Positions 8,319 to 15,875 of a stretch of DNA of 64,000 nucleotides are shown piece by piece (the first letter of the stretch is position 1; every line of letters starts with the position of its first letter). The notes below the pieces were generated by a model that was not told the DNA's origin, did no database searches, and worked only from the letters and a program-made list of their open reading frames with translations. The stretch covers positions 1 to 64,000 of the forward strand of contig NZ_BJKP01000014.1 of assembly GCF_008974145.1 (NCBI RefSeq), given 5' to 3'. The stretch comes from Microcystis aeruginosa NIES-4325 (GTDB lineage Bacteria > Cyanobacteriota > Cyanobacteriia > Cyanobacteriales > Microcystaceae). Made by a program: the position numbers and the translations under genes.

Positions 8319-9469
8319 TTTTGCACCTCAGTGGGTGTGGTTTCAGTGAAAGAAGTATCCTGTACGTCATCATAATCTTCTGGTTCACCAGTGGTTTCCA
8401 GGGGAGCCATCTCTAAACGGGGCGGTAATTGCAGATTTAACTGTTTAATTGCCCAGCGTGCTGTTTCTTGCACTTCCTCATCGGAATCATCGAGGGCAAG
8501 ACAAATTAATTGACTGATCTGAGTCATGATCTCGTAGAGTCTGGTTAGATCGCGAATGGCATTTTTCCGCACCTGGGGATTTTTATCTTGGAGAGAGATA
8601 GCCAAAGCTTGGTTCATCGGTCGCAGGGAGCGGGTACAGATTTGAGAGAGGGCTTCTAGGGTTAAGCTGCGTTCGACGGAATCCCCCTCCACCATACTAT
8701 CGACTAAAGGCTGCATTGCCCTAGAATCGGACATCTGTGCCAGCTTCCAAACCGCCCGTCTCCGGTTACGGGGATCGTTATCGCGAAGACTTTCAATTAA
8801 ACGCAGGATTAAGTCCACGTTTGGGATCTGGGAACTAGCTTGTACGGGCAAAGAGGTATTGAAATCGTATTCCCCATTGCCATTACTGGTCTTGGTGTCC
8901 GCACCGAAGAAATTGCCATTGCGCCTAAAAAAGTTGTAGAGTGGGTTTTTGGGGTTGATGTAAGTTGTCTTTTTGCGACGTTTCGAGGCTTTGCTTTTGG
9001 GACGACGGTATTGAAGGAGAAGCGATAGTGAAGCCCCCAATAAAGAGATTAATAACAGGGCAGAGCCAGCGAAAAACATCATTCTTTCTGGATCAACCGA
9101 GATTTCCAAGGAGACTGCTCCAGGAATAATGGCAATAGAAGTAGAAGAGTCCTTTTCGGTGGCAGCGTCGGCATCCTTGTCCGTGGATGTTTCATCTAGA
9201 AACTTCTCTATATCAGTGATCGCATTTTCAGCTGCGGTATCGCTCGGACGTTCTGCCAGCGCTTGTTCAAATTTTTCTAGGGCGAGTTGGTATTTTCCTT
9301 GGGCTGCGGCTTCGTAACCAGCTTGCATCAACTGATAGTAATTATCGACATTTTGACGTTGCTCTAACTTGGGCGGAGTTTGAGCGTTAGCGTTGGGTAA
9401 AGCCTGGAAATGATAACCCCAACTGCTCACACTGATAGCTAACAAAAATAGGAAATTGGGTTTGATCAT
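8315..9469 (-). CDS. Membrane protein with TPR and HEAT repeats
   Basis: 384 residues. It starts with a signal-like segment (NFLFLLAISVSSWGYHF, then ALPNANAQ), followed by a TPR-like pair (YYQLMQAGYEAAAQGKYQLALEKFEQAL, about 43-72) and a Ser/Thr/Asp-rich stretch. One membrane helix follows at about 130-152 (MMFFAGSALLLISLLGASLS), then a basic cytosolic segment (RRPKSKASKRRKK). The C-terminal half contains HEAT repeats (RRAVWKLAQMSDSRAMQPLVDSM and following). It probably scaffolds protein contacts at a membrane; no enzyme motif is visible. It overlaps the BGluT-like gene by 4 bp, so the two form an operon. Confidence 0.7.
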   Translation of the reverse strand: MIKPNFLFLLAISVSSWGYHFQALPNANAQTPPKLEQRQNVDNYYQLMQAGYEAAAQGKYQLALEKFEQALAERPSDTAAENAITDIEKFLDETSTDKDADAATEKDSSTSIAIIPGAVSLEISVDPERMMFFAGSALLLISLLGASLSLLLQYRRPKSKASKRRKKTTYINPKNPLYNFFRRNGNFFGADTKTSNGNGEYDFNTSLPVQASSQIPNVDLILRLIESLRDNDPRNRRRAVWKLAQMSDSRAMQPLVDSMVEGDSVERSLTLEALSQICTRSLRPMNQALAISLQDKNPQVRKNAIRDLTRLYEIMTQISQLICLALDDSDEEVQETARWAIKQLNLQLPPRLEMAPLETTGEPEDYDDVQDTSFTETTPTEVQN

Positions 9470-9524
9470 AGAATTAAATTAATGTAACCGTTTAGGAGGG
9501 GGGAGGTAAAAATATGATAGCCTA

Positions 9525-9655
9525 AAAGCCGTGAATGACAAGCAGTGAACACCAGAGATAGGTCATAGACCATGATGATTGGGAAAAGACCCTGGTCAGG
9601 GTGGGACGGATAGTAGGGAGCCTAGCAGCGAGGATAGAGTTCACTGTTTAGCACT
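9525..9655 (+). ncRNA. Candidate structured small RNA (SRP-RNA-like core, uncertain)
   Basis: In the 218-bp gap between two minus-strand genes, CAGTGAAC (from about 9544) is complementary to GTTCACTG (about 9641-9648), so the ends can close a helix. Inside are a perfect small hairpin (GGTC-ATA-GACC), another (ACCCTGGTCAGGGT), and the pair TGGTCAGG ... TAGCAGCGAGG, which resembles the conserved helix-8 loop of bacterial SRP RNA (GGUCAGG ... AGCAGC). A TATGAT box lies at 9513-9518. Against SRP RNA: the two halves are very unequal in length and the apical loop is too large. It could also be leader sequence of the minus-strand HEAT/TPR gene. Confidence 0.3.
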
Positions 9656-9687
9656 GAGTAGGGGTTATCTCTGAAAAACTGGCTTAA

Positions 9688-11355
9688 TTAAGCTTGCACA
9701 GGAGTTCTGCGCCACGTTCGACCGTGAATAGTCGTGTGTACTTGCCAATTGGCTAAGGTTTCTGGATAATCGCCCCGATAGTGACCGCCTCGGCTTTCTG
9801 CTCGTAATAAGGCACTTTCCAGAATTAAGTCGGCGATATCTAAAAGATTTAATGTCTCGATCGCTATTCTTATTTCTAATTGCATCGAGGGACACAAAAA
9901 TAATTGTCCTTTGTCGGGGAGAAGATTCTGGAGAAATTGGCCCATCTTTAAAGAATGTAACTGTTGTTTCCACTGTTGCACGCACAGGATAGCAGTTTCT
10001 AACTCATTTTGAAATCGGCAAATTCCCGCATTTTCCCACATTAAAATCGGTAATTCTCGCCGTACTTTTTGCCAGTATTCCTGTTCTTCCTGCCATTTTT
10101 CCGCGATTTCTAAGGGTTTTTCTGGTCTTTCCCCAACAAGGGTTTTTGTCTCCAGACCTATTCCAGCTAAACTTGCCGCAAAGACAATACATTCCAAGAG
10201 AGAATTACTGGCTAAACGATTAGCCCCGTGAACACCAGTACTAGCAACCTCGCCGATCGCATACAAACCGGGTAGAGAAGTGCGGGCGTTTAAATCTGTG
10301 GCCACTCCTCCCATCCAATAGTGAGCAGCGGGGGCGACGGGAATCACATCCTCAAGCACATTAATGCCCCATTTTTGACAGATGCGGATAATATTGGGAA
10401 AACGATAACGCAGACGCTCCGGTTCGATTGGTCTTAAATCTAGATATACTTTGGCATGGGCGGGATCATCGGAGGTTTTCTGCAAATGGCTAAAAATCGC
10501 CCGACTCACCACATCCCGGGGGGCCAATTCTCCAGCCGGATGATAATCGAAGGCAAAACGTCGCCCCTGGGCATCAATTAAATGCGCCCCTTCGCCACGC
10601 ACCGCTTCACTAATTAAAAACCGCGGTGCCTCTGGCACAGTCAAGGCGGTGGGGTGAAACTGAAAAAATTCCGGATCGCGAATCACTGCCCCAGCACGCC
10701 AAGCCAGGGCGACTCCGTCCCCGGTGCTAACGGCGGGGTTGGTAGTTTGGGCATAGACTTGACCGCCGCCCCCCGTAGCCAGAATGACTGCTTGCGCTCG
10801 TAGCCAACAGAGATGATCTTGATGGAGTAAACAAATACCTTGACAGCGTTGCCCTTGCGGGTCAAGCCAGAGTTTCAGCGCGATCGCTTGGGGAATAATG
10901 GTAATATTGGGGCGCTCGGTCACTTTTTCCATCAGGGTACTGACGATCGCTCTCCCCGTGCGATCGGCTGCGTGCAGCACCCGGGCCTGGGAATGGGCAG
11001 CCTCAAGAGTGCGGGCTAAGTCATCTCCAGAGCGATCAAAACTAACTCCTAACCGCAGCAAATCAGCGATCGCTTGGGGGGCTTTCTCAACTAAAAACTG
11101 CACGGCATAGCGATCGCATAAGCCCGCTCCCGCTTTCAGGGTATCTTCTAAATGGAAAACAGGGGAATCCTCAGGGGAAGTGGCTGCCGCAATCCCTCCC
11201 TGGGCCCAATCACTAGCCCCAGTTTTTAAATCTTCTTTGGTAATTAAACCCACCTTTAAGTTAGCGGGTAAACACAGCGCGGCATACAATCCCGCCGCTC
11301 CCGATCCCACCACTAAAACATCTTGATAACTCGGCAGTTGCGAGGAAACGACCAT
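9688..11355 (-). CDS. nadB: L-aspartate oxidase
   Basis: A 555-residue FAD enzyme that oxidises L-aspartate to iminoaspartate, the first step of de novo NAD synthesis. The FAD-binding loop DVLVVGSGAAGLYAALCLP is at residues 13-31. TGASDWAQGGIAAA, HSQARVLHAADRTGRAI, FFQFHPTALTVPE and the second FAD segment GVHGANRLASNSLLECIVF all match the NadB/succinate dehydrogenase flavoprotein family. The GAHLID...FAFDYHPAGELAPRDVVSRAI stretch contains the NadB signature. Length is typical. The ATG lies just after a weak GGAG-like site. It reads toward the HEAT/TPR gene but is separated by 218 bp that may hold a small RNA, so cotranscription is uncertain. Confidence 0.95.
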   Translation of the reverse strand: MVVSSQLPSYQDVLVVGSGAAGLYAALCLPANLKVGLITKEDLKTGASDWAQGGIAAATSPEDSPVFHLEDTLKAGAGLCDRYAVQFLVEKAPQAIADLLRLGVSFDRSGDDLARTLEAAHSQARVLHAADRTGRAIVSTLMEKVTERPNITIIPQAIALKLWLDPQGQRCQGICLLHQDHLCWLRAQAVILATGGGGQVYAQTTNPAVSTGDGVALAWRAGAVIRDPEFFQFHPTALTVPEAPRFLISEAVRGEGAHLIDAQGRRFAFDYHPAGELAPRDVVSRAIFSHLQKTSDDPAHAKVYLDLRPIEPERLRYRFPNIIRICQKWGINVLEDVIPVAPAAHYWMGGVATDLNARTSLPGLYAIGEVASTGVHGANRLASNSLLECIVFAASLAGIGLETKTLVGERPEKPLEIAEKWQEEQEYWQKVRRELPILMWENAGICRFQNELETAILCVQQWKQQLHSLKMGQFLQNLLPDKGQLFLCPSMQLEIRIAIETLNLLDIADLILESALLRAESRGGHYRGDYPETLANWQVHTTIHGRTWRRTPVQA

Positions 11356-11486
11356 GTAGGAGTTAATTGATAAATTCTATTTATTCTAGCATTTCATTTC
11401 TCTATAGCTCTGGCAAAAATCTCCGGTCTTTCCTTAGATCAGCATACGCTCGTCGGTCGTCAACTCTTCACTGAAAACTGATCAAT

Positions 11487-11511
11487 GAAAAAGGTGAGCG
11501 ATCGCTCACCT
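11487..11511 (-). terminator. Rho-independent terminator downstream of psbU
   Basis: The palindrome AGGTGAGCGATCGCTCACCT (11492-11511) is followed on the minus strand by TTTTC. The stem contains a complete HIP1 octamer (11498-11505), so the same bases serve as a HIP1 site and a terminator stem. On the plus strand it is followed by a T-run further out, so it may act in both directions. Confidence 0.75.
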
Positions 11512-11543
11512 AGTAATTTTTTTAAAACCGTAACTAACTGGAT

Positions 11544-11951
11544 TTAGTAAACTCCGGGGTTAAAACGGTCATCACCTTCGATAAATTCTTTAGAAGGCTC
11601 AGTAACGGTGAATTTCTCCAGATTGGCCTGTAAACGCTCTTTTTGAGTGGCCGAGAGTCCGGGTATATTGAGGACATCTTCCACTTCTTGGTAGGGGGCG
11701 TTTTTGATGATTTTACCGGCTAAATTGGGATAGAACCCTCTCAAGTCCCGGAAATCGCGAATATCACTGTTATTGAGGTCGATTTTCGCCCCAAATTCTG
11801 TAGTTAGTTTGGCATCAGCCGCATTTAAGGCCGCCACAGGAAGAGAAGGAAGGGCGATCGAGGTGAGATTGAGAGCTTGAGCGGGAACTTTACCCCAAAA
11901 ACTCCCGATAATCAAGGCAATTACCGCCAGCAGACGAACAAGATTCTTCAT
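11544..11951 (-). CDS. psbU: Photosystem II extrinsic protein PsbU (12 kDa)
   Basis: A 135-residue precursor. Residues 1-27 form a Sec-type signal peptide (hydrophobic LLAVIALIIGSFWG, then PAQA), sending the mature part to the thylakoid lumen. There it stabilises the oxygen-evolving complex together with PsbO and PsbV. The mature domain contains IDLNNSDIRDFRDLRGFYPNLAGKI and NAPYQEVEDVLNIPGLS, a double helix-hairpin-helix-like fold diagnostic of PsbU. It ends DRFNPGVY. The gene is monocistronic, with a strong terminator about 35 bp downstream. Confidence 0.96.
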   Translation of the reverse strand: MKNLVRLLAVIALIIGSFWGKVPAQALNLTSIALPSLPVAALNAADAKLTTEFGAKIDLNNSDIRDFRDLRGFYPNLAGKIIKNAPYQEVEDVLNIPGLSATQKERLQANLEKFTVTEPSKEFIEGDDRFNPGVY

Positions 11952-12118
11952 TGCAGTTGTGGTCTCCTAAAACCAAGGCAAATTAATGATCAGGACAAGA
12001 AATGAAGCCGTCAGCTATCGGCCCTCAGCTTTCTGAATAGGCCTAAGGTGGGGAATTGGGACTTACCACCGCAGCTCACCCATTAGCTGAACGCTGATAG
12101 CTAGTTAAAAAAGTTATA

Positions 12119-12345
12119 TCATGCCATTAGACCAGATCTTGACAATCTCCGCACTTTTAGGGCGGAGATTCTTGGGCTGAATCTTGCCTCTACTAGCAAA
12201 GCTAATTTTGGTCTTACAGTTTCATATCTAGTCTGACTACACCTATATATAGGGCAAGCACTCTCAAAGACTACTCCCCAAGCGTAAATTTCTGTGTGTG
12301 CCACAGTATTTAATTGTTTTGCGTTCTGACAGTTTGGACTTAATT
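12119..12345 (-). pseudogene. IS200/IS605 tnpB 3' end remnant with element end
   Basis: On the minus strand the translation ...LNTVAHTEIYAWGVVF resembles the C-terminal end of cyanobacterial TnpB/OrfB proteins (NxGHTEIYAWG). It is followed by a hairpin, ATCTCCGC/GCGGAGAT (12146-12171), ending TTGTCAAG, like the right-end palindrome of IS200/IS605 elements. An in-frame stop lies just upstream, and no catalytic part of TnpB remains. This is a tail-end relic; the family call rests on the C-terminal motif and the end hairpin. Confidence 0.45.
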
Positions 12346-12847
12346 AAACACCATTGACTGTCAGAAATTTTGAGATGACGGAGTAGGACGTTTAACTTGT
12401 TTCCTCACGTTCTCACGGTCAGCAAACTGGGAACATTCTAGCACAAAGTCGTCCTAAAAGGACAGGGTTTTCAACCCAAATTTCCGATAACCCAGTTTGC
12501 CATACTAGGGGAAGGGTTTTGGGGTTTGGGTTTTAGGGTTTTTTTTATATGTAGCCTATACTCAACGGATTTAGTGTTATAACAAGGAACAAGTTGGTTA
12601 GAACAATCTAAATAGCTAAAATCCTGTTCTGGCCAAGATTTTCCTGCTGCCTGTTGCCATCTGCCTGCTGCTATAGTTGAATTTCCCTATTTCTCCATTC
12701 CCCTATCTCCCCACTTCCCCCATTTCCTCATTCCCTTATCCCCTAATCCAATTATTACAAATCCCTAAAATTATCGCTGACGAACAGCACTCCTATGGCA
12801 TCATAGACTGTTGCTTGTCTTGAAATATCTATAAGGAAGACACAATT
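12346..12847. other. Intergenic DNA with repeats upstream of the peroxiredoxin gene
   Basis: About 500 bp without an intact gene. It holds a hairpin GTCCT-AAA-AGGAC followed by AGGGTTTTCAACCC (about 12451-12480), again like an IS200/IS605 end. A G/T-rich run follows (GGGGAAGGGTTTTGGGGTTT from about 12508), and about 120 bp later a C-rich run (TTTCCCTATTTCTCCATTCC and on, 12672-12740). The peroxiredoxin promoter should lie within 12740-12830; a GGAAGA Shine-Dalgarno-like site precedes its ATG. Confidence 0.5.
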
Positions 12848-13483
12848 ATGGCTCTCCAATTGGGTGATATCGTTCCAGATTTTACACAAGATTCTAGTGA
12901 AGGTCCGATTTCTTTTCACCAGTGGGCAGGGGATAGCTGGGTAGTGCTGTTTTCGCACCCGGCTGATTACACCCCCGTTTGTACGACGGAATTAGGTACG
13001 GTAGCTAGTCTTAAATCAGAATTTGAACGACGTAATGTGAAAGTGATCGCTTTGAGTGTGGATAGTGCCGAATCCCATCGGGGTTGGATTAATGACATCA
13101 ACGAAACTCAAAACACTACCGTTAACTATCCGATTATCGCTGATGGCGATCGCAAAGTGTCGGATCTCTACGGCATGATTCACCCCAATTCCCTCAATAA
13201 TCTGACGGTACGTTCGGTGTTTATCATCGATCCCAACAAAAAATTACGTTTAACTATTACCTATCCTGCCAGCACGGGACGCAATTTTAACGAGATCTTG
13301 CGCGTGATCGACTCCCTGCAGCTCACCGATAACTATCAAGTGGCTACCCCCGCTAACTGGACTGACGGAGGCGATTGTGTGGTGGTTCCCTCCATTCCCA
13401 CCGAAGAAGCGCGCAGCAAGTTTCCCAAAGGGGTTGAAGAAATCAAACCCTATCTACGCATGACTCCCCAACCTAATAAGTAA
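12848..13483 (+). CDS. 1-Cys peroxiredoxin (Prx6 type)
   Basis: A 211-residue thiol peroxidase that reduces hydrogen peroxide and organic hydroperoxides. The peroxidatic cysteine is C45 in FSHPADYTPVCTTELG, the PVCTTE form characteristic of the Prx6/1-Cys group. No resolving cysteine sits in the 2-Cys position, and the long C-terminal domain (to residue 211) matches Prx6 rather than AhpC. DRKVSDLYGMIHP and RSVFIIDPNKKLRLTITYPASTGRN are family segments. The gene is flanked by tnpB and tnpA remnants on the opposite strand. It starts at an ATG after AAGGAAGACACAATT. Confidence 0.94.
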   Translation: MALQLGDIVPDFTQDSSEGPISFHQWAGDSWVVLFSHPADYTPVCTTELGTVASLKSEFERRNVKVIALSVDSAESHRGWINDINETQNTTVNYPIIADGDRKVSDLYGMIHPNSLNNLTVRSVFIIDPNKKLRLTITYPASTGRNFNEILRVIDSLQLTDNYQVATPANWTDGGDCVVVPSIPTEEARSKFPKGVEEIKPYLRMTPQPNK

Positions 13484-13547
13484 TTAGTGACCGGTAATCA
13501 GTGAACCATATCCTTGAAAACTGACAATCGGAAAACCCAAAAATCGT

Positions 13548-13588
13548 CAGGGAAGGTTAGCCATCCGTTAAAACGGATGGTTTCCCTG
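13548..13588. terminator. Hairpin after the peroxiredoxin gene (terminator or IS end)
   Basis: CAGGGAA (13548-13554) pairs with TTCCCTG (13582-13588). Inside it CCATCCGTT pairs with AACGGATGG (13561-13580). It is 64 bp past the peroxiredoxin stop, where a terminator is expected. It is also immediately beyond the C-terminal end of the tnpA remnant, where IS200/IS605 elements carry a palindromic right end. The lack of a T-run favours the IS explanation slightly. Confidence 0.5.
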
Positions 13589-13614
13589 GCAACAGGGGAT
13601 TTATCCGCCAATAT

Positions 13615-13775
13615 CATTGATTAGTTTGATTGTCAACCTATTTTTTCATAGTTTCCGTGGATGCGTTGCCAGCAGTGATGCCGAAATAACTAGGAGTCCA
13701 GAAAGTGGGCAACTTTAACAACTCGGGGAATTGTTTTCTTAAAGGCAATTTCTTGGCTGGGTTAAAGACAATTCA
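13615..13775 (-). pseudogene. IS200-type tnpA (Y1 transposase) remnant
   Basis: Minus-strand translation gives FNPAKKLPLRKQFPELL, then KLPTFWTPSYFGITAGNASTETMKK, then after a frameshift VDNQTNQ and a stop. FWxxSYFxxxxGNxSxETxxxYVxxQ is the C-terminal part of TnpA of the IS200/IS605 family, the region of the catalytic-tyrosine helix. Only about 50 residues survive; the HUH motif half is missing. It lies on the same strand as the tnpB remnant at 12.1-12.3 kb, in the tnpA-then-tnpB order of an IS605 element. Confidence 0.6.
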
Positions 13776-14131
13776 TTGGCATCTATCTTAACCATAAGTT
13801 AAATTAATATTTAAAAAAAATCGGCTTAAGACTAAAAAAACAATTAACATTATGGCGGCAAATGCTTAATGGTGGTTAGTTTAGCTAGATTGTAGATCGA
13901 TGAAATTATCTAAAGATCAAGCAAAGATTGTCAGGAACTCTGGGGTAGATACATAAGTAAATTTTATTTTAAGTTTATTTAAGACTGTCATTACTAATGC
14001 AAGGGTGAGTCAGAGAGATTTTCCCGTAGTATCAAAAATGGCACTCGCTTGCATCGTTCACTTTGACGACGAGCGAGAGGCAATTGTAGAGACTGCCGCT
14101 TTCACTAGCATTTAATTAAGAGGAACAACCG

Positions 14132-14425
14132 ATGGCAACTTACAAAGTCACCTTGAAAACACCCGATGGCGAGCATACAATTGATGTTCCCGATGATGAG
14201 TACATTCTCGATGCAGCTGAAGAAGCAGGACTGGACTTACCTTATTCCTGCCGTGCGGGAGCTTGCTCCAACTGTGCCGGTAAACTTCTATCTGGTACAG
14301 TCGATCAATCCGATCAATCCTTCCTCAGTGACGATCAAATGGAAGCTGGTTTCATTCTCACCTGTGTCTCCTACCCCACCGCTAACTGTGTGATCGAAAC
14401 CCACCAAGAAGAAGCTTTGTACTAA
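14132..14425 (+). CDS. petF: Plant-type [2Fe-2S] ferredoxin I
   Basis: A 97-residue ferredoxin, the main acceptor of photosystem I electrons, passing them to FNR, nitrite reductase, thioredoxin reductase and flavodiiron proteins. Cluster ligands are C40, C45, C48 and C78 ([14 protein letters not shown] and LTCVSY). The acidic surface ([13 protein letters not shown] and the C-terminal EEALY) matches photosynthetic PetF. There is no signal peptide. A GAGGAACAACCG Shine-Dalgarno region precedes the ATG, and a terminator follows within 25 bp, so the transcript is short and monocistronic. Confidence 0.97.
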   Translation: MATYKVTLKTPDGEHTIDVPDDEYILDAAEEAGLDLPYSCRAGACSNCAGKLLSGTVDQSDQSFLSDDQMEAGFILTCVSYPTANCVIETHQEEALY

Positions 14426-14446
14426 TCTCTCTCAAGATGATTAGAA

Positions 14447-14490
14447 AACTCCCGTTCAGCGCCATCGCACTTAACGGGAGTTATTTTATG
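14447..14490 (+). terminator. Terminator after petF
   Basis: AACTCCCGTT (14447-14456) pairs with AACGGGAGTT (14473-14482) across a 16-nt loop, followed by ATTTTATG. It begins 21 bp after the petF stop. Confidence 0.8.
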
Positions 14491-14563
14491 GCTCAAAAAT
14501 TTTTTCCCTAAATACTTGTGTGTTTTAGCTAAGGGTGCTAAGATTGATAATCGTGGAATTAAT

Positions 14564-14648
14564 GGGTCGGTGCCCGAGTGGTTAATGGGGGCGGACTGTA
14601 AATCCGTTGGCTACGCCTACGCTGGTTCGAATCCGGCCCGGCCCACCA
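14564..14648 (+). tRNA. tRNA-Tyr (GTA anticodon)
   Basis: An 85-nt class II tRNA. The acceptor GGGTCGG pairs with CCGGCCC (one G-U). The anticodon loop GACTGTAAATCC carries GTA. A long variable arm (GTTGGCTACGCCTACGC) precedes the T arm GCTGG-TTCGAAT-CCGGC. Discriminator A and an encoded CCA end the gene. tRNA-Thr follows 8 bp later on the same strand, so the two are probably cotranscribed. Confidence 0.96.
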
Positions 14649-14656
14649 CGATCAAT

Positions 14657-14728
14657 GCCCGTGTAGCTCAGTGGTAGAGCACACCCTTGGTAAGGGTGAG
14701 GTCATGAGTTCAATCCTCATCACGGGCT
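14657..14728 (+). tRNA. tRNA-Thr (GGT anticodon)
   Basis: A 72-nt tRNA. The acceptor GCCCGTG pairs with CACGGGC, the D arm is AGCTCAGTGGTAGAGC, the anticodon stem-loop ACCCTTGGTAAGGGT carries GGT, and the T arm is TGAGTTCAATCCTCA. CCA is not encoded, unlike the tRNA-Tyr just upstream. Confidence 0.96.
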
Positions 14729-15141
14729 TAGATAGAAAAAGTTGTGATGATGGGATTTCTTTGCTCCTCTTCACTCGATTTCATCTGAAGAAACCTGTGG
14801 GGTTGCCCTGGCATCTTAAGCTGTAGTGCATTTAAACTGCGTCTGGAAAAATTAAGTACAAATGATCTGATTCCCTCTCTGGTGCAGTCTTAAGGAGTAA
14901 TTGAGATAGTCAACAGCTTATCCCAGTGGATAGAATGATATAACATCATCTGGGATTTTCTCGGGTGCTATATCAGACCTCTTGTAAAAATCAAAAATTG
15001 TTGTTAGGGTTAGGAGTCAGTAGCCAGTAGTCAGTAGTCAGAAGAATTAAGGGTATATTTACAGATTCTATGCCATTTAATCCTTATTTTTGACGTTTTT
15101 GAACCCTCAAAAATTAATTATGCAAGAGGTTTATTATAAAA
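14729..15141. other. Intergenic region before menG
   Basis: About 410 bp with no ORF, RNA fold or IS remnant that I can defend. It includes a run of short direct repeats (AGTCAGTAGCCAGTAGTCAG, about 15007-15030) of a kind found in many gaps of this window. The menG promoter presumably lies near 15050-15130. Confidence 0.5.
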
Positions 15142-15840
15142 ATGTCCAATCAATCCTCACCTAGATCCACAGAAATACAAGCAATTTTTGATCAGATCGC
15201 TCCCGAATATGACCGACTTAATCAAGAATTAAGTTTAGGATTACACCGAGTCTGGAAATTAATGACAGTCAAATGGTGTCAACCCGAAAAAGGGGATTTT
15301 GCCCTCGATATCTGTTGTGGCAGCGGCGACCTGACTAACCTATTATCAAAACAAGTGGGTAAAACCGGCCAAGTGATCGGACTAGATTTTTCCCCACAAC
15401 AATTAAAAATCGCCCGTCAACGTTTTAGCGCCACTAATATTAACTGGATGGAAGGGGATGCCCTCAATTTACCCTTTGCCGATTCTAGCTTTGATTGTGC
15501 CACTATCGGCTATGGATTACGCAATGTGGTCGATATTGCCCAATGTCTGGGGGAATTATACCGAGTCCTGAAACCAGGGGCTAAAGCGGCGATTCTGGAC
15601 TTCCATCAACCCACCGAAACCATCGCCAAACTATTCCAAAACTGGTATCTCGATCATATCGTCGTTCCCGCCGCCGAGCGCTACGGTTTAACTGACCAGT
15701 ACGCTTATATTAGTCCCAGTATCGATCGCTTTCCCCAGGGCCAAGAACAGGTAAAATTAGGCTATCAGTCGGGATTTTCCAATGCTGTTCACTATCCACT
15801 CCTAGCAGGACTGATGGGAGTGTTAGTCTTGAAGAAATAA
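15142..15840 (+). CDS. menG: Demethylphylloquinone/demethylmenaquinone methyltransferase (UbiE/MenG)
   Basis: A 232-residue SAM-dependent C-methyltransferase of the UbiE family. In cyanobacteria this enzyme performs the last methylation of phylloquinone, the photosystem I A1 cofactor. SAM motif I is LDICCGSGDLTNLL (about 55-68); GQVIGLDFSPQQLKIAR is motif post-I. The UbiE signatures near FDQIAPEYDRLNQELSLGLHRVWK and ATIGYGLRNVVD are intact. No ubiquinone genes are nearby. It starts at an ATG and is followed 35 bp later by the DUF445 gene on the same strand, so cotranscription is likely. Confidence 0.92.
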   Translation: MSNQSSPRSTEIQAIFDQIAPEYDRLNQELSLGLHRVWKLMTVKWCQPEKGDFALDICCGSGDLTNLLSKQVGKTGQVIGLDFSPQQLKIARQRFSATNINWMEGDALNLPFADSSFDCATIGYGLRNVVDIAQCLGELYRVLKPGAKAAILDFHQPTETIAKLFQNWYLDHIVVPAAERYGLTDQYAYISPSIDRFPQGQEQVKLGYQSGFSNAVHYPLLAGLMGVLVLKK

Positions 15841-15875
15841 CCTACTGACATTTCCGTTTATTTTTTGCTGCTAAA

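Noticed and set aside
9665-9985. 106-codon minus-strand ORF at the nadB 3' end
   Set aside because: It is another frame of nadB on the same strand; nadB itself is clear to its stop at 9688.
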